From Dendrolimus kikuchii (lineage: Eukaryota; Arthropoda; Insecta; Lepidoptera; Lasiocampidae), in assembly GCA_019925095.2 (NCBI GenBank), contig CM034409.1, positions 8,306,501 through 8,370,500 of the forward strand: a stretch of DNA of 64,000 nt. Reading direction: 5' to 3'. Positions 42,238 through 53,342 of this stretch are shown here, piece by piece. Every line of letters begins with the position of its first letter. The stretch's first letter is position 1. A model generated the notes under the pieces. The model did not search any database and was not told the origin of the DNA. It saw only the letters and a list, made by a program, of their open reading frames with translations. A program made the translations under genes and the position numbers.

Positions 42238-42817
42238 TAAAGAAATGGCCTTGTGCGAGTACGAGAATTTTTCTATAAATTACACCTTTAAAACTTCTAT
42301 AAATTTGCCAACTATGATATATTTGGTTATAGCAGTTCCTGAGATAATTAAGTTTACATGAGATACACAAACAGACAACCCGAAGCTGTAGGATGATCAT
42401 AATGCCGAAAATAGACGAAAATAGGCAGGCCCCTCCTCTCTTTCTCTAACCCACAGCGCTAGCCGTATTTCGGTAATTAGATTAAACAATGATAATAATA
42501 ATGTACATACACAAAATTTTAATTAATTCAAGAATTGTAACTAAGAATAAAATATATTTTATAATTATTAAAAGATTTTATGAATAAATAACCTTTCCTT
42601 ACATTATATCATATTAATATACATAATAACCTAAGCTTTTCTCAAGTTAAACAATTTCAATATTAAATAGTTCAACTTAGATTAGTTTAAGTTATTACTT
42701 CTGTCGGGCGTCCCGAGACGCACACGTTTTTTTTTTAATTTGTTATGTTTCATTTCTTTACAAATTGAATGACAGATATGAACACGCTAATTTTAGCTTA
42801 ACCGTAGCAAAAATTGG
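42238..42817. other. Unassigned AT-rich stretch
   Basis: No gene or repeat is recognised. Confidence 0.4.
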
Positions 42818-42965
42818 AGAGAGAGAGAGATAACACTTAATTGTACACCATTACAGAAAACACGGCGAAACTTATAGCCTAAAAATATTCTAAATGTACA
42901 CAATGGACGGTCTTATCGCTAAGAAGCGATCTCTTCCTGACAACCCGTGGCAGGAATAGAACAGA
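42818..42965 (-). mobile_element. LINE 3'-tail family F, copy 3
   Basis: 'AACACTTAATTGTACACCA' at the 3' side, 'GGTCTTATCGCTAAGAAGCG' hairpin and 'CTGACAACCCGTGGCAGGAA'. A GA microsatellite (42819-42830) adjoins the 3' end. Confidence 0.75.
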
Positions 42966-43522
42966 TCCTTCGAAAAAATTGGATTTGCTAAAATTTAATA
43001 AAAGCATATAAAGTAGTATTTAATTGACAATGATACAATTTCACGAGTGAAACAGGCTTCGTCGCTAAAAAGTTCCCAACAATACGGTCCTTTTTATGCG
43101 TTCAACCCGTCCCGCATTTTTCTGACAAAACTGATTGTTTGCCGGAAAAAATTACGCCTGTTATTCAAGAGAGGGGACATAAATAAAAGATGGGCTTTCG
43201 GGAATTTTGATTCGGTCGTTTTTGCGGACACCGAATGCCGAACGCGGGCGGAACTGCAAAAAGGTGGATCGCGGACTCACGAGTCTGGTGACGACGTGTG
43301 CCTACCAATGATTTATTGTCATGACATTACTATATTTTGATTGAATTTGATTTTTTTAAGTTATGTGTTTAAGAATGTTTGCTTTGCCCAATAATGTGTT
43401 GTCTTGAAGGTGCGGCTTCATCGGGTGTATGTTAAAGGTGTTGGGTCTGATGTGGGTAGTTTTGTAAGTGCCGCTGGCTTATAATAAATGATTAATTATA
43501 TACTGGCTTTAATTTAGTATAT
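42966..43522. other. Unassigned stretch
   Basis: No repeat match. A 97-codon frame (43047-43340) lacks recognisable motifs and conservation evidence. Confidence 0.4.
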
Positions 43523-43970
43523 ACGACTCAACTCGCGTCCTCCCCGTCCTGACCTACGGGGCCGAGACATGGACACTTACGGCAGGATTGGTCCACAAGT
43601 TCCATGTCGCTCAACGGGCTATGGAGCGAGCTATGTTGGGTGTTTCTCTTATGGATAAAATTAGAAATGAGGATATCCGTAAGAGAACCAAGGTAACCGA
43701 CAAAGCTCGAAAATTAGCAAGTTGAAGTGGCAGTGGGCCGGTCACATCTGCCGCAGGACCGATGGCCGATGGAGCAAACGAGTCCTGGAGTGGAGACCGC
43801 GTCTCGGTAAACGTAGTGTCGGACGCCCTCCAGCCCGATGGACCGATGACCTATGCAAGGTCGCCGGTAAGCGCTGGCTGAGGAAATCGGGGGACAGGGA
43901 TGAGTGGCGCCCTCTTGGGGAGGCCTACGTTCAGCAGTGGACTGCAAATGGCTGACGACGACGACTCAAC
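43523..43970 (+). mobile_element. LINE-R (RTE-like) with 10-bp TSD
   Basis: A 428-bp insertion (43533-43960) lies between duplicated ACGACTCAAC (43523-43532 and 43961-43970). The coding order is 'LTYGAETWTL', 'VAQRAMERAMLGVSL', 'KIRNEDIRKRTKVTD', 'KWQWAGHICRR', 'GRPPARWTDDL', 'EAYVQQW', the C-terminal part of RTE-clade ORFs. A frameshift near 43712 separates the two halves. It ends in a GAC-type tail. RT catalytic motifs are absent. Confidence 0.88.
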
Positions 43971-44565
43971 CCGAGAGGAGACTTGGGGCGACTAACGACC
44001 GTGCTACGAATACCCACACATTACAATTTTTGTTAAATTGCAACTGCTAATCGTCACATTATATACCTACATCATTTACAAAATAAACTCACATAACCTA
44101 CATCATAATGCTCCAACCACCTCTAATTTAACTTACCTTTACTTTCCTTTTACCAAAACCATAAAATAATTCCAAAAAATATCCAACTTCAATCATTTCG
44201 AATAAAAAACCTCTAACAAAATTGCATGCTCCAATTGCCTAAAAATACGTCTTTGGGCCTTTTTAAGATAACTGAGTAGCCCACAATTGTTGCCCACGGC
44301 TGGGCCAGTTAAAGCCTGTTACAATTCTGCACCCGCTGACATCAGTTGGATTACTCATTATTTATTAGTTCCGCGTGCTCAGGCCTCTGGCAAACCGTTT
44401 CTGCCCCTTAAAGCTTACTTATGGTGGAATAGGCTCTTTAATAATTCTCAACAAAATTTGAATGCACTATATTTTTTCGTCCTTGTCTAATATCTTTACG
44501 TGATTAGATACACACATACTTAAAACTTTGTTATTTACCACTAAAACGAGATATATTTATTATAA
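43971..44565. other. Unassigned stretch
   Basis: No gene or repeat is recognised. A 67-codon frame (44287-44490) has no motif. Confidence 0.4.
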
Positions 44566-44682
44566 CTAGTGGCCGCCCGTGGTCGAAATTCGACCATAAT
44601 AATTAATATCGAAGACTATACTTCTATAATCATAGATTTTGCCAAGGCTGCACCGTTAATTTGACTTTAACAATAAACAAAA

Positions 44683-44764
<82 letters not shown>

Positions 44765-44935
44765 CAAATACATGGTAGTATGTTGTATTGTTTTTTATAT
44801 TGATTTAAAGTATTTTTATGCATAATTTAAAAAAAATCAGCATTCTGCACTCCTTCTCTATATAAACTATAAGTGTGCGAAACTTCATACTCCTAAAGGG
44901 GTACAAAGTTTTTGCCTCACGTATTTATATATAGA
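44566..44935 (-). mobile_element. Hel-D copy 3 with expanded microsatellite
   Basis: The plus strand begins 'CTAGTGGCCGCCCGTGGTCG', so the minus strand ends CACTAG|T, and the far edge reads TCTATATATAAATACGTGAG on the minus strand. It is colinear with 25549-25893 except for the microsatellite. Confidence 0.8.
44686..44764. repeat. (TA)n(TG)n microsatellite
   Basis: TA units run to 44738 and TG units follow to about 44764. In Hel-D copies 1 and 2 the same place holds only 'ACACACACGCATATATA'-type short runs. Confidence 0.92.
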
Positions 44936-45269
44936 TGACTTATAAATCAAACTAAATAATATTTATTTGTGATTGTCGACTTCTGCGATTATATGGATCT
45001 GGTGAATACAAGGGACCCGTTCAGGGCCTGACAATGGATAATAATCCATAGTCAAGTGTAACTTGCTTGACTTGGATAAATACTCCTACAATGTGTGTGT
45101 TTACGTCGATTAAATTTTTAAAAAATCTTCCATACAACTAGTTACTATGTTTTTTTACAAAACCAGATGAATGGCGGTTTAAAACTTGGAAGAAAAGGAA
45201 AATATTCATACCAAATATAATATTACAATTAAATATAAATCGACAAATGTCAATTATATTTTAAATTAT
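44936..45269. other. Unassigned stretch
   Basis: No gene or repeat is recognised. Confidence 0.4.
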
Positions 45270-45520
45270 AAAAAAAATGTGTGTGTGTATGCAGTTTACA
45301 CGCAGTAGAAGTGAAACTTCAGAGATAAATAGTTTATCTCTGAAGTTTTATAATTATTATCAGTTTTATTTCGGTCCAAATTGAACCAATGTAAAATCGT
45401 AACTCATTCTCTCGCAAGCTTAGTCGTATAGAATTGTGTTCATCTCTTTTTAGTGTCGCTTTTTGTTTTGTCGAGTTTCAAAACACGACGATTCCAAAGT
45501 TTCACTTCGAAAACCCAGAA
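45270..45520 (+). repeat. Family E copy 6 with an internal perfect hairpin
   Basis: It follows the full family E order. Uniquely, at 45314-45348 it has a 16-bp perfect inverted repeat (AAACTTCAGAGATAAA, loop TAG, TTTATCTCTGAAGTTT) where other copies read 'AAACTTCAGAGAATATACTC'. Confidence 0.7.
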
Positions 45521-45869
45521 ACCACAACGAAATCATATAAAAACATTTTGTAAGTTAAAATATATATTTCTGGGTCCATATCCATACTTACCCATCTTTA
45601 ACTACGCACCCAAAACTTTGAAACAATATCACGAAATGATTTATAGTGTCCTCCGGTCTCATTATTGTAAACACACCTTGTGTGTATGTAATGCAAGTGC
45701 AGCGATCTTTATTTAAGCCCTTTAACCTGTCATTAGGGGCTCCTTTGATTAAGTAGCGGTATTTACGCCATTATAAGCCTTGAGATCGTAAATCGGTAAG
45801 AGCGGTCTTAAATAACATACTTGATACAAAATATTGGTTTTATGGTGCTTTTATGTTAGGAAACAAAGT
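45521..45869. other. Unassigned stretch
   Basis: No gene or repeat is recognised. The 87-codon frame 45453-45716 starts in family E and has no motif. Confidence 0.4.
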
Positions 45870-46000
45870 ATAACTTTTTGAAGTGAAACTTCTTTAGAAT
45901 CGTTGTGATTTGAAAATCGATAAAACAAAAAAGTGACACTAACAAGAGATAAACACATAAAATTCAACCTTATTGAATTCGAAATAAAACACAATTCTCT
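45870..46000 (-). repeat. Family E copy 7, 3' part
   Basis: 'GAAACTTCTTTAGAATCGTT' ... 'GAGATAAACACATAAAATTC' ... 'TTCGAAATAAAACAC' is the reverse of 951-1078. Confidence 0.7.
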
Positions 46001-46011
46001 TTTTTACCCGG

Positions 46012-46351
46012 TGCCCTGGAGGATGGGTCGCACTTTACCATCTTTCAGCCACTAGCATGTCTGCTGGTACAGCTGCTGCATAACAGGAAGCCCTAAAATG
46101 CCGCAAATATTCCGCCATCGGAAATGGTTACATATTTGCAGCTTTTGGGGTGGAGACCCTGGGACCATGGGGGCCTGTAGCGCACAAACTTTATCGAGAC
46201 ATAGCGAAACGCCTAGTAGACGTCTCACGTGACCAAAACACTGATCTGTACCTCGGACAACGCATTAGCGTTGCGATACAGCGAGGTAATGTGGTCAGTT
46301 TTGGGCACGTTTCCAACTGACAGCGGTCTGGCACTAGATTTTATAGTTTAA
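46012..46351 (+). pseudogene. Second degraded copy of the PDG-domain protein
   Basis: Conserved words appear across frames: 'AIGNGYIFAAFGVETLGPWG', 'YRDIAKRLVDVSRDQ' and 'LGQRISVAIQRGN', the same series as 4930-5371. The N-terminal 'PDG' block is lost, there is an in-frame stop before 'QEAL', and the end is frameshifted. The element that carries this domain is unknown. Confidence 0.7.
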
Positions 46352-47199
46352 TTTTAATTTGTATGTATACTTATTTATAACTTAGTTTATGATGTAAATA
46401 ATTTATTATAGATTATTAATTTAATTGCTTGATGTAAAATGGCAATATATGTGGTTTCACACTAGGGAGGTAATATTATAAATACGAGTTTGGATACGTT
46501 TGTTATTCAATTACACTAGAACGGCTGAACGGTTCTGGATGAAATTTGGCACAGAGATAGATTATAGTCTAGAATAGCACATATTAATCCAGTCAAATAA
46601 GGTCTGAAATCAAAATTTTGGTACTCAACTTTGCATTTTTGATATAATATCGTTTTAATGATACAAAAACAATGTGTAAAGGTATTCGTATCTGCAACCG
46701 CCGGCAAGGATTGGAAAAATATATTAAGAAGTGTATTTTGTAATTACTCGAAAACGGTAACATTAATTAAAATTTGTAGAGTTTAAAATTTTACATAAAA
46801 AAGATTCTATGACTTTTTTCCCTCCGGTCAAAATTAACCGAATTAAGGGAGGTTTTAAGTTTGAGCGATGAACGTAAATATAAAAAAATCGTAGGTAGTA
46901 GAAAAATAGGCGAATTTTAATTTTTTATTTTTAAGTTGCTTAATAAATCTAACTTTCAATTCTAGAGACATAAACTTTTTATTTTGTTAATGTTTGAAAT
47001 AAACGCAAACACAGACGCGGTATAAAGGTAGTTATTAATATTTAAAGTTATGTTGCGCACTGGACACCGACCCATTCTTTTATGTAAGTCTATTTCCAGG
47101 TTTTCAGAAAGAAATTTTTGTAAGAGATAAGATCGCCGATTGTATTAAATAAAATATTGTTATTACTGGTGTAATTCAACTAATTTCTTGTGTGCAATG
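46352..47199. other. Unassigned, with a Helitron-like 5' fragment
   Basis: 46470-46600 ('TAATATTATAAATACGAG', 'AGAACGGCTGAACGGTTC', 'TTTGGCACAGAGATAGATTA') resembles the 5' part of short Helitron-like elements. The rest is AT-rich and unassigned. Confidence 0.4.
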
Positions 47200-47745
47200 A
47201 AGAATATTCCATTCTATGAGTACTGCTCACACCTTTGGGCTGGAACACTTGCCTACCAGCTTAATCCCCTGGACTGTATTCAACGTCGAGCCGTTCGCGT
47301 TGTTGATGATCCCATATTCACAGACGATCGAGATACACTTGGCCTTAGGAGAGACTTCGCGTCTCTCTACGTATTCTACGACTGTATAACGGGGAGTGTT
47401 CCGAGGAACTGTTTAGAATGGTGCCTTCGTCCTCTTTCTACAATCGCACCGCTCGCCATCGGTTGGGAGTTCATCCCCACTTCCTCGAGCTCCTTCGCTC
47501 ACGTAGGCAACGGTTCTATAGAACGTTTCTCTTGCGTAGCGTGGGGATTTTGAACGAGCTCCCAGCCGAGGTTTTCCTACAGGGCTACGATATGGAGTCT
47601 TTTAAAAAGGGTGTCATAAAATTTCTTCGAGGCCGGCTGATAACATCTCTGGCGTTGCAAACGTCCATAGGCGACGGTAACCGCTTTCCATGAGGTGGGC
47701 CGTCAGCCTGTCTGCTGTACTCCAGATATTAAAAAAAATTAAAAA
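47200..47745 (+). mobile_element. LINE-Z (CR1-like): C-terminal RT ORF and 3' tail
   Basis: Two overlapping frames (47188-47553 and 47418-47693) give one CR1/Jockey-like C-terminus: 'YEYCSHLWAGTLAYQLNPLD', 'IQRRAVRVVDDP', 'LYVFY', 'MVPSSSFYNRTARHRLGVHP', 'NELPAEVFLQGYDMESFKKG'. The last frame then runs into the 3' tail 'CCATAGGCGACGGTAACCGC' ... 'GTCTGCTGTACTCCAG' and A-rich end. A frameshift sits near 47410. Its last ~85 bp equal the end of SINE-A. RT catalytic residues lie upstream of the truncation. Confidence 0.87.
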
Positions 47746-48517
47746 GTTTTAGCTTTTTCCATTTTTTTATGTGTTTCAAACTAAGGAACTGCATATCGTC
47801 GCTTAGGTAACAATACCACACAAGTAAAAAATTCGACATATATGTTTTATATGTCATTAGTTATAGTCACTTTCGGCGCACATCCAATGATGGTACAAAC
47901 ATATGTCAAATGTTTGTCTGGTGCTGGATTGTCACCTAGCGGCGATATGGTATGGATATTTTGAAAAGTTTCTAGAAACTCCCCAGCAACATAAGGTAGC
48001 AAAGATTTTTTTAATTTTAATTCAATTTGTTTGAAAAAGATCTGTGTAAAGTTTTGGAGATATGCGGTATTTCCGATTAAATACTTCTTTACAATGCCTC
48101 AATAAAAGAAGTTGCTGTAAGCAATACGGTCGCCGTTTATTCAACCTAATTAAAATGTTTTAACCTTGCTAAATCTATTGGGCAGTCGCCACGTCGGTTA
48201 GGCACCAGCGCCGCGAGCAAGAAATGCTATTGCCACGCTACGGTCGGGGATACCTACGGAAACCCCTCGGAGTTCTGTCCTTCGCCTTTATGCTAGGGCC
48301 ACAAGTATTTGGCCTAGCCATTTATCAGGCCCTAGCAGGCGGCAGCCCGTAAGGCTTCTCCCACTGCTGGGGGGCGGTAAGCCCCCAGCGACTTCGTACT
48401 CTCCTTGGCGTGGGGCGGTTTGTAACGCGCCCCATGGGAGAAGTGGCGAGCGCATACAGAACTTAATTGCAAACCTAGTTTTAATTTAGTGTGAACAATA
48501 AAAAGTTTGATCTCATC
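47746..48517. other. Unassigned, with GC-rich block
   Basis: 48175-48455 is GC-rich ('GGTTAGGCACCAGCGCCGCG', 'GGGGGGCGGTAAGCCCCC', 'GGCGTGGGGCGGTTTGTAAC') with small inverted repeats. It might be an untranslated part of an unidentified retroelement. No coding motif. Confidence 0.4.
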
Positions 48518-49337
48518 TATAATATTATAATATTCTAAACATGTCGTGTCTGTACTGTTAGCTTGCATCCAACAACAGTCTACATTTTCTTTTATCAGTA
48601 AATAATAGCCTGTGTTTGCCGGCTGGTAACCCTGTTTTTATTTTTAATAGAGGGTAGCAAAAAATACAATTCAATCGATACCGTGAGTAGCCTTTTGTCA
48701 TTGGTGTTTCCACTTCAAAACCTAAAAAGAGCATTATCCTGTTTGAAAAGCGCAAGTAGACATAAGTGCCCTGATGATTAAGAATCAGACAAATTGGAAA
48801 AGCAGGAGATATAATAGAGAATAGTTGACTCAGTTGTAGGAACTAAATTGTGAACCGCTTATTAAAATGTAAGTAAAAGCCATGCCAACTAAGTGTTTTG
48901 TTACGTATTATGATAAAGGAAATAGATAATTATGTTCGTAAATATTAAATAGTTGTTTTTCTATTGCGAACCCATTAAACTTGGAACTGTGACTAACAGT
49001 ACATTGAAGCTATTTAAAAAAATACAACTGAAATACACTACATAAATAATATAGAACACGATGTATTTTTTTTTATTTCTTGTCTGTTTTTCTGTTTGTT
49101 TGAGAATTTGATGCGATTTTCGCTGATCGACAGCTAATTCTTAGATTAAACTCTGCGTGCGCTACATTATATTCCAGGGACTCGTGAGAATTTTCCCTGG
49201 AGCGGTTTGAAGTTGTTCGGATACATAAAAATTAGCCTATGCCAACACAGTTTCGACTAAAAAGATAGCTTACTTTACAGTACTTTGTCTCCCGGGAGTT
49301 TCAAGTCAAGCATGGACGAAGTCCGGGGAAAACCTAG
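48518..49337 (+). mobile_element. Hel-C copy 4, interrupted by a solo LTR
   Basis: It starts 'TCTATAATATTATAATATTC' and ends 'GGGGAAAACCTAG' before T. The order matches 30461-30848 and the reverse of 62511-63051, once 48556-49002 is removed. Confidence 0.78.
48556..48998. mobile_element. Probable solo LTR (443 bp)
   Basis: The ends are TGTTAG...CTAACA (TG...CA) flanked on both sides by GTAC (48552-48555 and 48999-49002). The empty site is preserved in the 62511 copy as 'GTCTGTACATAGAAGC' (reverse strand). Size, TG...CA ends and 4-bp duplication fit a solo LTR of a Ty3- or BEL-type retrotransposon. A MITE is the alternative. The inner part encodes nothing. Confidence 0.7.
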
Positions 49338-50100
49338 TTCATTTATATAAATAAAAAAACGATGCACCTAGATATACGTGGTGAAGAATAAAGTTTTTCT
49401 ATGTACTCCGATTCATTTTACCAGGAGAAATCCGCTTGAGGACAAACAGCAGAAGCAGAAGTGCTAGTGCTTCGCCACGGTCGGGTATACCCAAATCCCT
49501 TGCCTTTTTTTCGTTATTTCCCGAGTCCGGGCTGTGTGGGGTGTGGGGTCGCTCGCACATACCCCTCCAGCCAGGACGAAGATTAATTTTACCTACCTTA
49601 TCTAAAAATTTTCATACTTACAAAACTTTCCATAATTCCCACTGATATATTTTGTATAAATGCTAAGAGAACTCTGTTTGATATCGTTTAAAATGTAAAT
49701 ACCCACCGCTGTGATATTCGATGGTTTCTGACATGTTTTCAACATTGTAAAGGCGAGGAATCATTAAGATGGCATTTCTTACATTGTCCGCGGCAAAATA
49801 ATGTTTTTATTGCACGAAATGGTCAAATACCGTTTTTATTGATCGTCCATACAATCTGATGTAGTCAGAGAGGCAACGTTAACAACAAATGTTTAAAGGT
49901 TTTTTACAGGAACTTGAACAATATTGCTGTGCTGTTTTATTTTCAAAAATTCTTTAATTTTTGTTCGTAATGCCCGTTAACCATTTATTACTTTATGTAA
50001 AAGTCGTGTGTTCGTGTTGAAAGTCTCAACTGTTTAGTATAATGTAACCTTTCTAATTGCCTCTGTATAAAATTATTTTATCTACTGATTTTTATGGTGA
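49338..50100. other. Unassigned, with a Ser/Arg-rich frame
   Basis: The frame at 49436-49645 starts 'MRTNSRSRSASASPRSGIPK' and lies in a GC-richer block (49420-49590). Such SR-rich starts occur in some LINE ORF1 proteins, but nothing else supports it. Confidence 0.4.
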
Positions 50101-50165
50101 AACTTCTATATAGACGGGTCTTAGGATTTTTCTGTCACGAAAAAGCGTTACGGCCGCTTGGGGGA
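50101..50165 (+). repeat. Family W copy 2
   Basis: 'GACGGGTCTTAGGATTTTTC' and 'ACGAAAAAGCGTTACGGCCG' match 22840-22910. Confidence 0.6.
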
Positions 50166-50344
50166 ACGACATAAATTTAGACTAGACGTGGTGAAAGACG
50201 GCATAATTTTAGAGTAGACTGTGGATGCGTTTTTTGGTTCCGGATCGAATTTAGTTTTTTTGTTTGATAAAATATGTTTAAATAAAAAATGCATTCATTA
50301 AAATGTACCTAACCTAACCAAATCATAATTTGCAGTAAACCTGC

Positions 50345-50566
50345 GAAAAATCGAAATGTGTGCTGGGACACATAGTAGAAGTGAAACTTCAACGGACAAG
50401 TGGAGAAACGAATCGCAACAAAATTTTTACTTAAAGTTTTATGGACAGGTTTTCAAATTGGACAAGTACATTAACAATCTGCCCGTAAAACTTCAAGTTT
50501 AAACTTTGTTGCGATTCGTTTTTCCACTTGTCCGTTGAAGTTTCACTTCTAATATGTGTCAGCAGA
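50345..50566. mobile_element. Foldback element, single 26-bp unit per arm
   Basis: The left arm is 50359-50450 ('TGTGCTGGGACACATAG', 'GAAGTGAAACTTCAACGG', 'ACAAGTGGAGAAACGAATCG', 'AAAGTTTTATGGACAG') and the right arm is 50482-50566, its inverse. The loop includes 'CAAATTGGACAAGTACATTA'. The right arm equals the flanks of the 23245-23426 minisatellite and 53600-53715. Confidence 0.85.
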
Positions 50567-50862
50567 TAAGGTTATCTGCAGATAAGCAGACGGCCCAATG
50601 GATGGCAAGCGGTTACCATCGCTTATAAACATTTGTAACACCAATGGTGCTACCAATGTGCTACCGCTCTCGAAACTGGAACCTGGCCACTAATGCTGCA
50701 ACACAACTGGAAGTTATTATGCCGGCATACTTTAGACCAGGGGTGGTAGTCATCCTGACGGGCAAATATCCTACCACCTGGCTGTGGGTTATTTTGTTGC
50801 CTTTTGCGACAGGCTACCCGGCAACAGGAATTTGTATTCTTCCTCCGTTCCTGCACGGATAA
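50567..50862 (-). mobile_element. SINE-A copy 13
   Basis: Minus-strand copy lacking a clear poly(A). It starts 'AGATAAGCAGACGGCCCAAT' and ends with reversed 'TATCCGTGCAGGAACGG' near 50846-50862. It abuts the foldback element. Internal frames are not genes. Confidence 0.82.
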
Positions 50863-51700
50863 CTTATTACTTAATAAAACCAAACTATTTCGTGATACGT
50901 GGTTTTAATGGTTTTGTCAAAATAAAAATTTATAGCCGCTCACAGCCGAGATTAAAGTTATCACTAAAAACGCAGACATAGGAACTAGTCTATACAGCCT
51001 TGCAATTAAATAAAATGAATTATTGCCAGAATAGGCACAAAGGCCTGTCATTTAACATGATAAAGTTGTGGGTAACGATTGAATTATATATATATTTACT
51101 TATTCATGTGGAATTATTTCGATGGCCGTTACTATTCAAAAAAACAATAAATCATCATTAACAAGCATATATAATAGACACTATTCATAGGCAAATCTAA
51201 CATAACATTATCCAAATATCCACAATTTGGCTAATCATTTTTTGTCGCCTCAGTGGTCCACGTAGATGTTAACTCTTCATAAGAAGTTTAAAATCAACTG
51301 CTAAGTAGTCACTGAAGAAATCCTTAATGAAACATTGTAAATATATTAGTATAATTATTCCTCTGTATTCAATTAGTTTCTTTGGCTACAGCATTGATTC
51401 TCATCAAAGCAATATAAGTAAGAAAGAACATTGTCATATTTCCAGACCATAACAAGATGATAATCTTATCTTGAAATCGGCACCGAAGCATGCCAACTAA
51501 GCGATTCATATCGTAACAAATTATTTGCAGTAAATTATAAATTCATTAATTATAAAATCGATATTTTTATAACTGAGACATGTGGCTCAAACCTTATATA
51601 GAATGTATACTGCATGCGACGATGCTTTTAAATATCTAAAAATTGATTAAGTACATATCAGTCTATAAGTGTAGATACGTAGTAGCGACGTATGTCAAGC
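50863..51700. other. Unassigned AT-rich stretch
   Basis: No gene or repeat is recognised. Confidence 0.4.
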
Positions 51701-51970
51701 CATGCAGGAACGGAGAAAGAATACAAATTCCAGGCGGCCTGTCGTAAGAGGCGACAAAACAACCCACAGCCAGGTGGTAGGGTGTTTGCCCGTCTGGATG
51801 GCTACCACCCCTGATCTAGAGCATGCCGCCGTGACAACTTTGAGTTGTATTCCGTAATTACTGGCCAGTTCCAGTCCCACCTACGAATCCGGCAGCACAT
51901 TGGTGGCACCACCACTTTCCATCACAGTTGGGCCGTTAGCATGTCTATTATACTCCAACAATAAAAAACA
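51701..51970 (+). mobile_element. SINE-A copy 14
   Basis: From 'CATGCAGGAACGGAGAAAG' to 'ACTCCAACAATAAAAAACA'. The hairpin/tail junction is shortened by a deletion. Confidence 0.85.
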
Positions 51971-53043
51971 CCTAGTATTTTTATATGACTACGGAACCAC
52001 AAGAAACTGTTTTATCAAAAACGTGCAAAATCTAAAGAAATAAAAATTGAATTTATATATGACTGAAAAACGCTAATACATACATAAACAAACCAATTTC
52101 ATAGAATTGCATAGTTTTATTTTATAATATTCTCCGCCGCATTTCCAAATAAATGATAAGTATCCCTAACATTCAATCATTTGGCTTGAAACTCAGTATA
52201 TATATTTCGATGCCGAGGATGAATGCATGGTAATGCAAGTTCCGGGATAAAAATATATTTATCTCTTTTTTTGTTATACTTTTACGGAAAAATTATTACA
52301 CCGATTTGACTGAAATTCGGTATATATGTAATTTTAATACCGAGGGCGGACAAGGAATACTTTTAGTCCCGGATAATGGAATAGATTTTGGGAGACATTT
52401 TTATAAAGTATATCCCAGAAAGTAGGATAGATTTTTTTTGTGATTGTCATTTTCGTAATTTTGGCCATTTCGGCAATTTTGATAATTTTAGTCAGTTTGG
52501 TATTTTTTGTCATTTTTGTAATTTTCAGACGATAGACGCCACTTGACACAGGCTATTACTTTTTATCGCAAAAATTTAACTAGAACCGGTTGAAATAGGG
52601 GATGAAAGTTTGTATCGGAGATCAATCATTTCTTAAGTTTATAGATACAAAAAATAGTCATCTATAAAAAATGCGATAGTAATTCGGTCTGTCTATCTGT
52701 TAAGCTTTCAGGGAAACTACTGGAGTTTTCATACTGAAAATGGGCATAGATACTTTTTATCCCGGGAGATGGGATAGCTTTGCGATATAAATTGAAGTGA
52801 ATCTTCCGGGGACAAATATCACTAACATAAAAAGTTAATACAATGTAACCTGTCTTAACGCTTACTCTTTAAACTAGAGGCTTGTACTAGGGTTTGACCC
52901 GGCGACCAAGTACTTTATCGCCTATAGTATAGTTGCTTACAGTAGTCTTTTATCAGTCGATCGCATACCCAGTCTTGGAACCAGATGACGCGCTATGGTA
53001 CATCAGCCACATTTGGTATCGTTTCTGTAATCCCTATCAATTG
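51971..53043. other. Unassigned, with 12-bp-like low-complexity tract
   Basis: 52425-52535 repeats 'TCATTTTCGTAATTTTGG'-type words, read on the minus strand as an Ile/Thr/Lys/Met-rich frame (52334-52549). 52195-52400 and 52560-52850 resemble decayed pieces of the element at 53044 ('CCGAGG', 'ATACTTTTA(T/G)TCCCGG'). Confidence 0.45.
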
Positions 53044-53200
53044 TTAATATTATAAATGCGAAAGTAACTCTGTTTGTCTGTTACGCTTTCACGGAAAAAC
53101 TACTGGACCGATTTATCTGAAACTCAGTATAAATATATATTTTCGATGCCCAGGATGAACATGGGATACTTTTATCCCGAAAAATGGGATAGTTTCTGTT
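53044..53200 (+). mobile_element. Helitron-like 5' fragment (M-type)
   Basis: 'TTAATATTATAAATGCGAAA', 'TCTGTTTGTCTGTTACGCTT', 'CCGATTTATCTGAAACTCAG' and 'GGGATACTTTTATCCCG' make a series common in lepidopteran genomes. The 3' end is lost before the minisatellite. Confidence 0.6.
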
Positions 53201-53342
53201 GGAGGTGCAATGGACTGTAGGTTTAGATCGATGGTTCAATATCTCATTGCAAAACCATGCGCCGCCGCGCGCGGACCTTTGCCTGCACTATTATTATGGC
53301 CTACTCGCTTGTGGAGTAGGCAGTAGTGCAGGCATACCTCAC

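Noticed and set aside
43047..43340. 97-codon frame as a small host gene
   Set aside because: No start context, splice or motif support, and AT-rich flanks. Frames of this length are expected by chance in 64 kb.
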